The notes beneath the pieces are model-generated. The model did not search any database. It saw nothing but the letters and a program-made list of their open reading frames with translations, and was not told where the DNA came from. Below, piece by piece: positions 24,453 to 31,867 of a stretch of 40,935 nt of DNA. The translations under genes and the position numbers were made by a program. The stretch lies in the NCBI GenBank assembly GCA_024699605.1, contig JAILPJ010000106.1, positions 1 to 40,935 of the forward strand, read 5' to 3'. The stretch's first letter is position 1; each line of letters starts with the position of its first letter. This DNA comes from Desulfovibrio sp. GTDB taxonomy: Bacteria > Desulfobacterota > Desulfovibrionia > Desulfovibrionales > Desulfovibrionaceae.

Positions 24453-25538
24453 TTAAGCCCGCTTGACGTGGGCAAAACCAATGATCAGACAGAGAACAAA
24501 ACCGATGATCGTGGCGTGCACGCCATAGGGTCCGAGACCGCTCCCTGAGCTGGCCGTGCCAAAATTGTGGGCAAAAGCCGCTCCGACCAGCATGCCAAGA
24601 GCAAAGATCGCGGCGTCGCTGTCGCCCTCACCGGCCATGAACAGCTGACGACCAGGGCAACCACCGGCCAGGGCAAAAGCCAGGCCGGCTGTGACCATGC
24701 CCAGGAAGTTCCAAAGACTGTCGGTATGCGCCACAGGCTGTCCTTCAAAGCTGACATGCAGACCGCCGGTCAGCGCATTGGCCGCCAAAGCCGCCACAAA
24801 AAGCGCAAAAATGCCCCAAAAGAGATGGAACTGGCGGAACAGAAAGAGATCGCGCAGAGCACCCATGGTGCAGAAACGGCTTCTCTGGGCCAGCATGCCG
24901 ATCAAAAGGCCGCAGCCTAAAGACAGCAGAAATGGCGCATGCATGGAGCCAGGACCCTTCACGGAATAGAACAGCGGGCCAGACTGGGGCTGTCCTTCCA
25001 CCTGCGGGAAAAGCAAGGTCAGGGCGAGCAGGCCAAAGATCAAAATGGGAAACAGCGCACCGGTTAATGTGCTCTGCTGTGTGGAACGGCCAAGAGAATA
25101 GCCTTTGCGGAAAAAGAGCGTGCCCGCAAAGACGCCCACGGCCAGACCGCCAAAACCAAAGAGCGCGTTGAGGTCACCGCCGGCCATACGCAAAATGGCG
25201 CGCCAGGGACAACCTAAAAAGACCAGAGCACCTATGGCCGCCACCATACCCAGCACAAAGCGGATCACGGGTGAGGAACCGCCACGCGGCTTGAATTCAC
25301 GAAAAGCCATAGCCGCAAGCAGACTGCCCAGGACAAAACCCAGAATTTCAGGGCGCAGATACTGCACAACCGCCGCCCTGTGCAGACCCAAAGCGCCAGA
25401 AATATCGCGCTCAAAGCAGGCCACACAAATTCCCATATTGGCGGGATTGCCCATTTTCTGCAGCACAATGGCCAGGACGCCAATGACCGCACCCACAAGC
25501 ACAATACCGACACTTGTGGCAAAGATGTTGTTTTTCAC
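24453..25538 (-). CDS. yedE: YedE/YeeE-family membrane protein, selenium-metabolism type
   Basis: This 361-residue protein has about ten hydrophobic segments. The start is GTG at 25538 (VKNNIFATSVGIV), with GGGAGAG upstream. The segment MGNPANMGICVACFERDISG, then ALGLHRAAVVQYLRPE and GALVFLGCPWRAILRMAGGD, is what I recall of the seleno-YedE group, found in selenium-using bacteria next to TusA/YedF. Cys residues in VACF, LGCPWR, RFCTMG and GGCPGRQ are typical of YeeE/YedE thiosulfate or selenium-compound channels. It is the first gene of the tusA cluster. Confidence 0.85.
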   Translation of the reverse strand: MKNNIFATSVGIVLVGAVIGVLAIVLQKMGNPANMGICVACFERDISGALGLHRAAVVQYLRPEILGFVLGSLLAAMAFREFKPRGGSSPVIRFVLGMVAAIGALVFLGCPWRAILRMAGGDLNALFGFGGLAVGVFAGTLFFRKGYSLGRSTQQSTLTGALFPILIFGLLALTLLFPQVEGQPQSGPLFYSVKGPGSMHAPFLLSLGCGLLIGMLAQRSRFCTMGALRDLFLFRQFHLFWGIFALFVAALAANALTGGLHVSFEGQPVAHTDSLWNFLGMVTAGLAFALAGGCPGRQLFMAGEGDSDAAIFALGMLVGAAFAHNFGTASSGSGLGPYGVHATIIGFVLCLIIGFAHVKRA

Positions 25539-25909
25539 AAGCTCTCTCCCAAGGCAATGGGAACACGTCCTGTCACACACCAAGCAAGGGCATCAACAGA
25601 TCACGCTGCAGAAAAGGCCAGAACCGGGAAGAGCACGCAGTGAGGAGGGATCTAAAAGGAAGGTGTCAAGAGGAAGATCGCCTCGTCACACGTCCCTTTC
25701 CGGATGGCAGAGAATCGCACACCGTGGATTCGCAGAACTGCTGCTCAGCCGAACACGTAACGCATGACAAGGAATCCTGTTCTCGGATTGAGGATCATCC
25801 GTACCCAAGCCAATCCTAGGTACCGATGCTCTTCTCTATCCTGTGTGAACAAAATGGTCAACCCGCAAAAGAAACCAGCTCAGTTTGTGAGCTTGACTGG
25901 CCAACCAAG
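25539..25909. other. Divergent intergenic region between yedE and the hsp20 genes
   Basis: I see no gene. Promoters for yedE (minus) and the hsp20 operon (plus) must lie here; the only distinct signals are the boxes from 25910 onwards. Confidence 0.45.
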
Positions 25910-25942
25910 TTTTCCACAAGCTGTGAAAAAAATTTTTCCACA
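25910..25942. promoter_or_regulatory. Cluster of three DnaA-box-like sites upstream of hsp20
   Basis: TTTTCCACA (25910-25918), TGTGAAAAA (25922-25930, the reverse of TTTTTCACA) and TTTTCCACA (25934-25942) fit TTWTNCACA. The latter two form the palindrome CTGTGAAAAAAATTTTTCC plus ACAG. A fourth copy lies at 26536-26544. They may be DnaA sites, or sites of another regulator, next to the hsp20 promoter. The region lacks other hallmarks of an origin. Confidence 0.45.
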
Positions 25943-25947
25943 GGGTG

Positions 25948-25975
25948 TTGACAACTCCCCTTCCTGTTTTATCTT
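25948..25975 (+). promoter_or_regulatory. Candidate promoter of the hsp20 operon
   Basis: TTGACA (25948-25953) and TATCTT (25970-25975) with a 16-nt spacer. It lies just after the DnaA-box-like palindrome and about 75 nt before the first hsp20 start. No clear CIRCE or sigma-32 element was found. Confidence 0.45.
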
Positions 25976-26052
25976 CTTGTCAGAACGAAAGCAGAATAGA
26001 TAAAAAATATGAGCTACAAAAAAGATGATTTTCTGAGAGAAGGAGGTTTGTT

Positions 26053-26535
26053 ATGAACATGAACGAACGACTTCCTAGGATGTTTGAAGAATTTCAACCT
26101 CTCACACCCTTTAGATGCCATGATTTTTGGGACAGGATGTTTGATTTCAGTTTTCCCATGAACTTTTTTGCAAAGCCATTGAAGTCTCAGGAAATGAATG
26201 ATTCAACATTTTTACCAAAGATTGACCTCCACAGTGATGATCAAAAGTATACGCTTGAGGCTGAACTTCCGGGTATGAAGAAGGAAGATATTCATCTAGA
26301 AATCGATAACGGCTATCTCACCTTGCGTGGGCAACGGCAGGAAAGCACGGACAAGGAAGAAAAGGGCTATCAGCTGCACGAGCGCCATTTTGGCTCCTTC
26401 ACCCGTTCCATGCGCTTGCCCGATGATGCGCTGACCGAGCAGATTTCTGCCAAGCAAAAGGATGGCATGCTCACCGTTGAGATTCCCAGAAATGCCCAAA
26501 AGCAAGCACAGCAGATCGCCGTTGAGCAGGCCTAA
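26053..26535 (+). CDS. Small heat-shock protein Hsp20, first of three
   Basis: This 160-residue ATP-independent chaperone holds unfolding proteins. The alpha-crystallin domain (about residues 55-150) begins LPKIDLHSDDQKYTLEAELPG and ends with the signature AKQKDGMLTVEIPR. An IxI-like C-terminal motif is seen in the QQIAVEQ tail. The start ATG at 26053 has AGGAGG at optimal spacing. Two further paralogues follow in the same direction, with gaps of 57 and 56 nt. Confidence 0.93.
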   Translation: MNMNERLPRMFEEFQPLTPFRCHDFWDRMFDFSFPMNFFAKPLKSQEMNDSTFLPKIDLHSDDQKYTLEAELPGMKKEDIHLEIDNGYLTLRGQRQESTDKEEKGYQLHERHFGSFTRSMRLPDDALTEQISAKQKDGMLTVEIPRNAQKQAQQIAVEQA

Positions 26536-26592
26536 TTTTCCACAGTTTTTCCCCAACCAATACCAAGAATACCAAGGATCAGGAGGCTCACT

Positions 26593-27048
26593 ATGAGCAC
26601 CGCATATTTTCTTCCCAGAACATTCCGTCGTGAGGTCTATGACCCAGAGGTCTTTTTCAACAGCTTCTTTGAGAATTTCCCCAGTCTCTGGACGAGAAAC
26701 GACAACAAAACCCAAAGTTTTCTGCCAAGTCTCGATGTGATCAGCAATGAGCAGAATTACACCATCAAGGCCGATCTGCCGGGTATGCAGAAAAATGACG
26801 TCAAGCTGGAAATCAACGATGGCGTACTGACCCTGGCAGGAGAAAAAAGTCAGCAAAAGCAGGAAAACGAAGGTACCAACTGCCATCTGCAGGAACGTTG
26901 CTTCGGTGCTTTTTCACGCTCCTTAACGCTGCCTGACGATGTCGATAGTCAACACATCACCGCGCAATTCCAGGATGGCGTACTGACCATTACCCTGCCC
27001 AGAAAGACCAGAAGCGACCATCAGCAAATCGCCATCACAGCGGCCTAA
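26593..27048 (+). CDS. Small heat-shock protein Hsp20, second of three
   Basis: This 151-residue paralogue starts MSTAYFLPRTFRREV behind GGAGG. Its alpha-crystallin domain runs from FLPSLDVISNEQNYTIKAD to AQFQDGVLTITLPR. The N-terminal arm shares YFLPRTF with the third copy but not the first, so copies two and three are the closer pair. All three probably form hetero-oligomers, as in many bacteria with multiple Hsp20 genes; that is inference. Confidence 0.93.
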   Translation: MSTAYFLPRTFRREVYDPEVFFNSFFENFPSLWTRNDNKTQSFLPSLDVISNEQNYTIKADLPGMQKNDVKLEINDGVLTLAGEKSQQKQENEGTNCHLQERCFGAFSRSLTLPDDVDSQHITAQFQDGVLTITLPRKTRSDHQQIAITAA

Positions 27049-27104
27049 GCAAACACAATCACGAAAAGCAAACACAATCACTCGACGATACAAGGAGGCT
27101 CATC

Positions 27105-27602
27105 ATGAGCGAGAGATATTTTCTTCCCAGAACCTTTGCCAATGACCAAGACCTTAATCCTTTTAGCCAGGGCGGCCTGATTGACCGTATGTTCGACGCC
27201 AGCTTCCCCTGGAAAATGCTGAAAGCCTTTCATCAGGACTTCCCCAAAGAGCAGGAAATGAATTTTCTGCCGAGACTGGATGTGAAAAGTGATGCCAAAC
27301 AGTACCTGCTCACAGCGGAAATCCCCGGTGTAGCCAAGGACAATGTCAAACTGGAAGTCCACGACGGTGTGCTCGTGCTGTCGGGTGAAAAAAAAGAAGA
27401 AAAGAACGAAGGCGATGAAAGCAAACAGCAGGTGTATGTCCTGGAACGCCGCTATGGCTCCTTTGAGCGCTCCATGACGCTGCCCGAAGACGCCGACGTG
27501 GAACATATCAAAGCCCAGCATAAAGACGGCGTGCTGACGGTGACCATTCCCCGCAAAGCTCCGCAGCAGAATAAGAAAGTCATCAGCATCAACGCTGACT
27601 AA
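27105..27602 (+). CDS. Small heat-shock protein Hsp20, third of three
   Basis: This 165-residue paralogue starts MSERYFLPRTFANDQ behind GGAGG. The alpha-crystallin domain is complete, with FLPRLDVKSDAKQYLLTAE and the closing AQHKDGVLTVTIPR, and the tail has the KKVISIN motif used for oligomer contacts. It is followed 50 nt later by a large terminator, so the three genes form a closed operon. Confidence 0.93.
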   Translation: MSERYFLPRTFANDQDLNPFSQGGLIDRMFDASFPWKMLKAFHQDFPKEQEMNFLPRLDVKSDAKQYLLTAEIPGVAKDNVKLEVHDGVLVLSGEKKEEKNEGDESKQQVYVLERRYGSFERSMTLPEDADVEHIKAQHKDGVLTVTIPRKAPQQNKKVISINAD

Positions 27603-27651
27603 GGAGCGCAGAGTCGATCTGTCTGGCTAACAATGCCATAGAACTCCCTCT

Positions 27652-27711
27652 ACAAGGCGGCAAGGCAATTCTGACACCTGCGTCAGATGCCCTGCCGCCT
27701 TGTGTTTTGCT
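27652..27711 (+). terminator. Terminator of the hsp20 operon
   Basis: ACAAGGCGGCA (27652-27662) pairs with TGCCGCCTTGT (27693-27703) and GTTTTGC follows. A second stem, TCTGACACCTGCGTCAGA, sits in the loop. Confidence 0.8.
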
Positions 27712-27786
27712 CGCTGAAGATGCGCAAAGTGCCCAGCCAGGGACACAAGTCTTCCCATTTCAGCAAAAATTGGCTATCTGAAAAGT

Positions 27787-28236
27787 ATGGCTAAACTGCA
27801 CTATCCTCCTCATCTGACCATCCTTGGCCGCAGCGCTGATCTGCAAAACAACAGGGGGCTGCCGTTTTTCAGCAGCCCCGTACAGGCTGGTTTTCCTTCT
27901 CCTGCTGAGGATGATATTGAAAGCCGGCTCGATCTGCACAGCTATTGCGTCAAAAATCCCACAGCCACTTTTTTTCTGCGGGCCAGCGGCGATTCCATGC
28001 TTGGCGCAGGCATTCACAGTGGCGACCTGCTTGTCGTGGACCGTTCAGCGGAAGCCACGCATGGTCGCATTGTCATCGCCGCCATTGAAGGTGAACTAAC
28101 CGTCAAGCGTCTCTGCCGCCGCCAAAACCGTGTCTTGCTTCTGCCAGAAAATCCCAATTATCCCGAAATCGACATCACCGAACGTGAATACGTCTTTATC
28201 TGGGGTGTCGTCACCTTTGTCATACACAGTCTCTGA
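27787..28236 (+). CDS. umuD: UmuD: LexA-like self-cleaving subunit of DNA polymerase V
   Basis: This 149-residue protein has the peptidase S24 domain: the Ala-Gly cleavage site in [13 protein letters not shown] (about residue 34), the catalytic Ser in [15 protein letters not shown] and the catalytic Lys in GELTVKRL. Cleavage on RecA filaments yields UmuD', the active partner of UmuC. Its stop overlaps the umuC start as TGATG. I found no clear LexA box upstream, although SOS control would be expected. Confidence 0.93.
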   Translation: MAKLHYPPHLTILGRSADLQNNRGLPFFSSPVQAGFPSPAEDDIESRLDLHSYCVKNPTATFFLRASGDSMLGAGIHSGDLLVVDRSAEATHGRIVIAAIEGELTVKRLCRRQNRVLLLPENPNYPEIDITEREYVFIWGVVTFVIHSL

Positions 28237-29531
28237 TGCAAACACACAACGTTGAACCTCGATTTTTCCTCATTGACTGCAATAATTTCTTCGCTTCCTG
28301 TGAACGTGTCTTTCGACCGGATCTCGTCGATCAACCCATTGTTGTGCTTTCCAATAACGACGGCTGCGTAGTGGCACGAAGCAAAGAGGCCAAAGCCTTG
28401 GGTATTCCCATGGGAGAGGCGAGATTCAAACTGCAGCCGCTTCTGGAACGCCATAAGGTCCACGTTTTTTCTTCCAATTTTCCTCTGTACGGCGCCTTGT
28501 CCAAGCGCGTCATGGCCGCCGTTGAATCCCTGGTGGGATCTGTGGAACAGTACTCCATTGACGAATGTTTTGTGAGCCTCACGCCAGCACTGGCCGCCAA
28601 CGCGCTTGAGATAGCCCGCGCCATCGTGCAGCGCGTTGAGCAATGGGTGGGGATTCCCGTTTCTGTGGGTATTGCTGCCAGCCGCACGCTGGCCAAACTG
28701 GCCTGCCATCTGGCCAAGACCTATTGTTCACGTGTTTTTTTCCTGAATGGCACAGAAGACGATCACGACAGACTTTTCGCGCAAATTCCTGTGCAGGAGG
28801 TCTGGGGCATTGGCCGCAGGCGAGCCAGGCGTCTGCTAGAGGCTGAGATCTACACCGTCTATGACCTCAAATACGCTGACACCGACTGGATCCGCCGACA
28901 TCTGAATGTCACAGCCCTGAACACAGTGCTTGAACTGCGCGGCATTCCCTGTATCGAAGAGGTCACAGCGCCGGCCGAAGCGCAAAAAACCATTATCTGC
29001 TCACGTTCCTTTGGCGAAAAGATCTACGAGCAGAACGCTCTGGCCCATGCTCTGACCGCCTTTGTGAGCCGAGCCGCCGTGCGTCTGCGCAAAAACAAGC
29101 TGTTAGCCAAAGGCCTGGCCATCAATATTGCCTCCTCGCGTTTTTGCGAGCAATATACGGACAAATCCTGGCAAACCGCGCTCGTACGCCCCACTATGGA
29201 CACGCAGGTCTTGATTAACGCAGCACGCCAGGGTCTTGCCAAAATTTTTCAGCCAGGCATTCCCTACGCTCGAGCCGGTGTACTCCTCTTTGACCTGACC
29301 AACAGCCGTGTCCGTCAGGGTAATCTCCTCGATCTCCAAGCCCTGCCCCACGAGCTGCGCCGTGAAAGCCTGATGCACACCCTCGACAAAATCAACAAGC
29401 GCTACGGACAGGGACAAATCCGCTTTGCCCTGGAAGGCACAGAACCAGAAGCCTGGCACATGAAACAGGAAAGCCGCTCGCAAAATTATCTCGGAGACTG
29501 GAAAAGCCTGGCCATAGCCCATTGCAAATAG
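28236..29531 (+). CDS. umuC: UmuC: Y-family translesion DNA polymerase V catalytic subunit
   Basis: This 431-residue lesion-bypass polymerase keeps its catalytic carboxylates: Asp14 in [14 protein letters not shown] and the Asp-Glu pair in [12 protein letters not shown] (about residue 109). [14 protein letters not shown] is the UmuC-type finger motif. The helix-hairpin-helix ([14 protein letters not shown]) and the little-finger domain with the C-terminal beta-clamp region are present. It is co-translated with umuD. The length is close to the family norm of about 420. Confidence 0.95.
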   Translation: MQTHNVEPRFFLIDCNNFFASCERVFRPDLVDQPIVVLSNNDGCVVARSKEAKALGIPMGEARFKLQPLLERHKVHVFSSNFPLYGALSKRVMAAVESLVGSVEQYSIDECFVSLTPALAANALEIARAIVQRVEQWVGIPVSVGIAASRTLAKLACHLAKTYCSRVFFLNGTEDDHDRLFAQIPVQEVWGIGRRRARRLLEAEIYTVYDLKYADTDWIRRHLNVTALNTVLELRGIPCIEEVTAPAEAQKTIICSRSFGEKIYEQNALAHALTAFVSRAAVRLRKNKLLAKGLAINIASSRFCEQYTDKSWQTALVRPTMDTQVLINAARQGLAKIFQPGIPYARAGVLLFDLTNSRVRQGNLLDLQALPHELRRESLMHTLDKINKRYGQGQIRFALEGTEPEAWHMKQESRSQNYLGDWKSLAIAHCK

Positions 29532-29638
29532 TAAACGGCAACTTGGGTCAGCTGTCTTGTTCTGCTCCGCAGAGCTCTTCATGGCTCAACGTACTACCTG
29601 GCATCCCGCTGCGGATAGCTGTCAAAAGGAGCCCTGCC

Positions 29639-29839
29639 ATGTCGCTTTTTCTTGATATTATTGCTGTTGTGGCGCTGCTCGGCCTTTGCTATCTTTTGCT
29701 TGAACGCTTTCATCTGCCCAAGGATTTGCTCAATGGCGGCTGAGGGATCTCCAAAAAGCAGATGGAACTGCTCAAAGAACAGATGCGGGAACCTGTGGAT
29801 TCCCGGGAAAATCCAGATCTTGCCAAGAAAGACAAGTGA
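29639..29839 (+). CDS. Candidate selenoprotein: small membrane protein with in-frame UGA at codon 35
   Basis: AGGAG lies 8 nt before the ATG at 29639. Codons 1-34 encode a membrane helix and LERFHLPKDLLNGG, codon 35 is TGA (29741-29743), and the same frame then runs for 31 more residues (GISKKQMELLKEQMREPVDS and NPDLAKKDK) to a second TGA at 29837-29839. The post-UGA part is charged, helical and coding-like. A stem AGCAG/CTGCT (29757-29772) with loop ATGGAA begins 13 nt after the UGA, placing the loop 18 nt downstream, in the range for bacterial SECIS elements; G is the third loop base rather than the first or second. A nonsense mutation of a Cys or Trp codon is the alternative. Confidence 0.6.
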
Positions 29840-30001
29840 GTTACCTTTTTTGTCAATCACAGAGCGTTTTTTGAACAAAGGCAGCCACCGAATCTTTCCA
29901 CAGCCTTTTTCTGTCCGAACGCTTACGGTGCTGCTCTCAGCCTAACACACGCTCTGGAAAGCTTCCTTTGGACAATCCCGAGGTTGGAACCAATCAAAAA
30001 T
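29840..30001. other. Spacer before leader copy B
   Basis: I see no gene and no clear terminator. A TTTCCACAG site (about 29896) resembles the boxes upstream of hsp20. Confidence 0.4.
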
Positions 30002-30059
30002 GGAGGCAGCGTTTCCTCCTCGGCAGAACGCCCGAGGTCTGCGCGCTGAACATCTGATG
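30002..30059 (+). promoter_or_regulatory. Structured translation-initiation leader, copy B
   Basis: GGAGG (30002-30006), CAGCG (30007-30011), hairpin CCTCGG/CCGAGG (30018-30037), CGCTG (30044-30048), 8 nt, ATG (30057-30059). CAGCG/CGCTG replaces the CGGCG/CGCCG pair of copies A and C with a compensatory double change. The spacing from the first to the second strand is 32 nt, identical to copies A and C. Confidence 0.72.
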
Positions 30060-30539
30060 ACCCAGACCACACAAGAGCCTCTGACTACTGTCCTTGCCCA
30101 ACGTCCTTTGAATGTTCTTCAAGCCTGTATTCTTCAAGTCTTTACGGCTCTTCTGACGGCCGCAACCACCATGCACGGCTACGATCACTATGTGGAATTG
30201 GGACGGCTCCTTCATCAGCAGACAGGCAGCTTTGAACAGTTCATCGCTTCGCGAGCCATCAGTGTGCTCGTGGCTTTGCTGCTCGCTTGGCTCTTTTATC
30301 AGGGACGCAACTGGGCCCGCCTGTTTTTTGTGGCCTTCTTTGTGATCAATTTTGCCTGTATTGTCTGGAGTCTGAGCTCTGCCGGTCAGGCCCTGCTTTC
30401 CCATCTGGGAGATATGGATTCTTTGATCAGCCTTTTGCAGCTTGTCATTTCTCTGGTTGTCTGTGTTTTGCTCATGACCAGAAAGAGCGCAGCCTGGTTT
30501 CAGGCTGTGAAACGGGCCCGTACTCAGGAAAAAGCCTAA
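30057..30539 (+). CDS. Four-helix membrane protein of unknown function
   Basis: This 160-residue protein reads from the ATG at 30057 (MTQTTQEPLTT). A frame from 30000 would add 19 residues encoded by the structured leader and is less likely. Hydrophobic segments lie near residues 22-45, 65-82, 88-108 and 122-145, with a short basic tail. The helix pattern resembles small inner-membrane proteins, with no catalytic motif I can name. Expression is presumably governed by the leader at 30002. Confidence 0.7.
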   Translation: MTQTTQEPLTTVLAQRPLNVLQACILQVFTALLTAATTMHGYDHYVELGRLLHQQTGSFEQFIASRAISVLVALLLAWLFYQGRNWARLFFVAFFVINFACIVWSLSSAGQALLSHLGDMDSLISLLQLVISLVVCVLLMTRKSAAWFQAVKRARTQEKA

Positions 30540-30580
30540 GCCACTTTGTGTTTTCTCTCGCTTCGCTTCAGGAGTCTCGT

Positions 30581-30919
30581 ATGGCCGACGTCGCTTTTGT
30601 CAAAAGTCTCGGTGATCTTCGTTTGGAAGACGCTCAGCCACTCACTGCTTTCAGAGATCTGGCGGCAGAGGCTCAGTTTGTCTCAGGCGCCACCAACCAT
30701 GAGACGTTGATGCAGTTTACCCGTGATTTGCCCGTAGAGGCCCAGTTTGCTTCAGGGGCCACCAATCATGAGACGCTGATGCATTTTACCCGCGATTTGC
30801 CCGCCGAAGCACTGCACGCTTCAGGAGCAACGGCTCACGATACGTCCGGTTTTTCCATCAATAGTCCTTATGTCTGCCCTGAGGAAGGGACTGGGGTCAT
30901 CACCGATTATTCGGTTTAG
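30581..30919 (+). CDS. Tandem-repeat protein with three SGAT motifs
   Basis: This 112-residue soluble protein is built from three 23-residue repeats, for example RDLPVEAQFASGATNHET then LMHFT, at about residues 25-95. At the DNA level the unit is 69 bp. Each unit contains SGAT; in FMN-binding domains SGAT followed by Thr/Ser is where ApbE attaches FMN covalently, but the surrounding FMN-binding fold is missing here. No signal peptide or membrane helix is present. A strong terminator follows at 30947. Function is unknown. Confidence 0.7.
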   Translation: MADVAFVKSLGDLRLEDAQPLTAFRDLAAEAQFVSGATNHETLMQFTRDLPVEAQFASGATNHETLMHFTRDLPAEALHASGATAHDTSGFSINSPYVCPEEGTGVITDYSV

Positions 30920-30946
30920 CCGGCAAAGTCGAATGATAAAGACGAG

Positions 30947-30973
30947 AAAAACCCGCTTTATGCGGGTTTTTTT
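30947..30973 (+). terminator. Strong Rho-independent terminator
   Basis: AAAAACCCGC pairs with GCGGGTTTTT around CTTTAT, followed by more T residues. It closes the gene for the SGAT-repeat protein. Confidence 0.9.
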
Positions 30974-31275
30974 GTGTGCCTGCGAGAAGCTCCCAAACGA
31001 CAATGGAAAAACCTTGACGCTTTTTGCTCCTGTCACTTCCGAAATGTGCAAATTTTTTCCGTTTCGCACCTATGCTGTCAGCTTACCCAGGACGATTCCC
31101 TTGTCAAACCATTTCTCAGCATCTGCGCTGATCAAGGACTGATCCGATGGCTGCATGAACACCAAAAGGAAAAGTCTTTCCGCGCCTCTGGGACGGACTT
31201 CCGTATCCATGACTTACGGCACGTATCAGACATTTTTTCTTGAAACTCTTTTAGCAGAGGCGTATAGACTTGGAC
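30974..31275 (+). pseudogene. Gene-poor stretch with a possible integrase-like scrap
   Basis: The plus frame ending at 31243 contains GTDFRIHDLRH, close to the box II motif of tyrosine recombinases (H-x-x-R). The residues before and after do not extend the match, and the Tyr region is absent. It may be a scrap of a lost integrase or coincidence. Confidence 0.25.
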
Positions 31276-31776
31276 ATGACAGAAGAAAAAAACAGTTCGA
31301 CCTCGGCCAAAAAGCCAGAAGAATCTCAAGCCTACCTTGTCCTTTCGGAAAAACTGCGAAAGGAACTGGCTGATCCTCCGCCCGATGAAGGTGAAGTATT
31401 TTCAATCCTTGATCTTCTCCTCTTCTCACTGGAGTCCGAAGAAAATTCCTATCTCGGCAATATCGGACTCCGCGTCTCCACATCCATTCTCGATGCGCTC
31501 TGTGACATTGACCGACGCTTTGGCCGTGGCTTCTTTCGCCAGCTGAAGCTTTTCTGGTTTGCGCCATCCATCCTCGAACAACTCATCGGACGCAGTACTG
31601 AGTTGCGCAACAGCATTGGCATGTGCGCCAGTATGATGAGTACGGTCAAACGCTCTCAGCTCGTCCATTTTGTGGAACGCAGTGGCGGATCATTCACAAC
31701 CCCGGTCATTCGGAAATGGCTGGATGCCCGTTCTTTGAAGATCTCCGTAGAAGACTGGAAAAAACTCATGGCTTGA
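31276..31776 (+). CDS. Hypothetical soluble helical protein
   Basis: This 166-residue protein reads from the ATG at 31276 (MTEEKNSSTSAKKPEES). It has a charged N-terminal tail followed by an all-helical region (FSILDLLLFSLESEEN, LGNIGLRVSTSILDALC, LFWFAPSILEQLIG). No signal peptide, membrane helix or motif is recognised. The SD is weak (GAGG about 15 nt upstream). It lies directly upstream of the gene carrying leader copy D. Confidence 0.6.
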   Translation: MTEEKNSSTSAKKPEESQAYLVLSEKLRKELADPPPDEGEVFSILDLLLFSLESEENSYLGNIGLRVSTSILDALCDIDRRFGRGFFRQLKLFWFAPSILEQLIGRSTELRNSIGMCASMMSTVKRSQLVHFVERSGGSFTTPVIRKWLDARSLKISVEDWKKLMA

Positions 31777-31814
31777 GCACACATCCCTCAAGCTCGAGTT
31801 CAGCCCAAATCAAA

Positions 31815-31867
31815 GGAGGCGGCGTTTTTCTCAAGCCTCAATGGCTTACTGCGCTGGTTTTTGCATG
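31815..31867 (+). promoter_or_regulatory. Structured translation-initiation leader, copy D (divergent)
   Basis: GGAGG (31815-31819), CGGCG (31820-31824), hairpin AAGCC/GGCTT (31833-31847), CGCTG (31852-31856), 8 nt, ATG (31865-31867). The long-range stem has one G-U pair. The hairpin sequence is unrelated to copies A-C, yet the layout is kept; the looped-out segment is 27 nt. Confidence 0.62.

Noticed and set aside
25910-26052. Replication origin.
   Set aside because: Three DnaA-like boxes are present, but there is no dnaA or dnaN, no further boxes in an AT-rich unwinding region, and the sites lie in a chaperone promoter.
27712-27786. LexA (SOS) box upstream of umuD.
   Set aside because: No CTG-N10-CAG type or other convincing palindrome could be found there.
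30974-31243. An 89-codon plus-strand frame as a full gene.
   Set aside because: No start signal, unlike composition, and it runs straight through the terminator tail.
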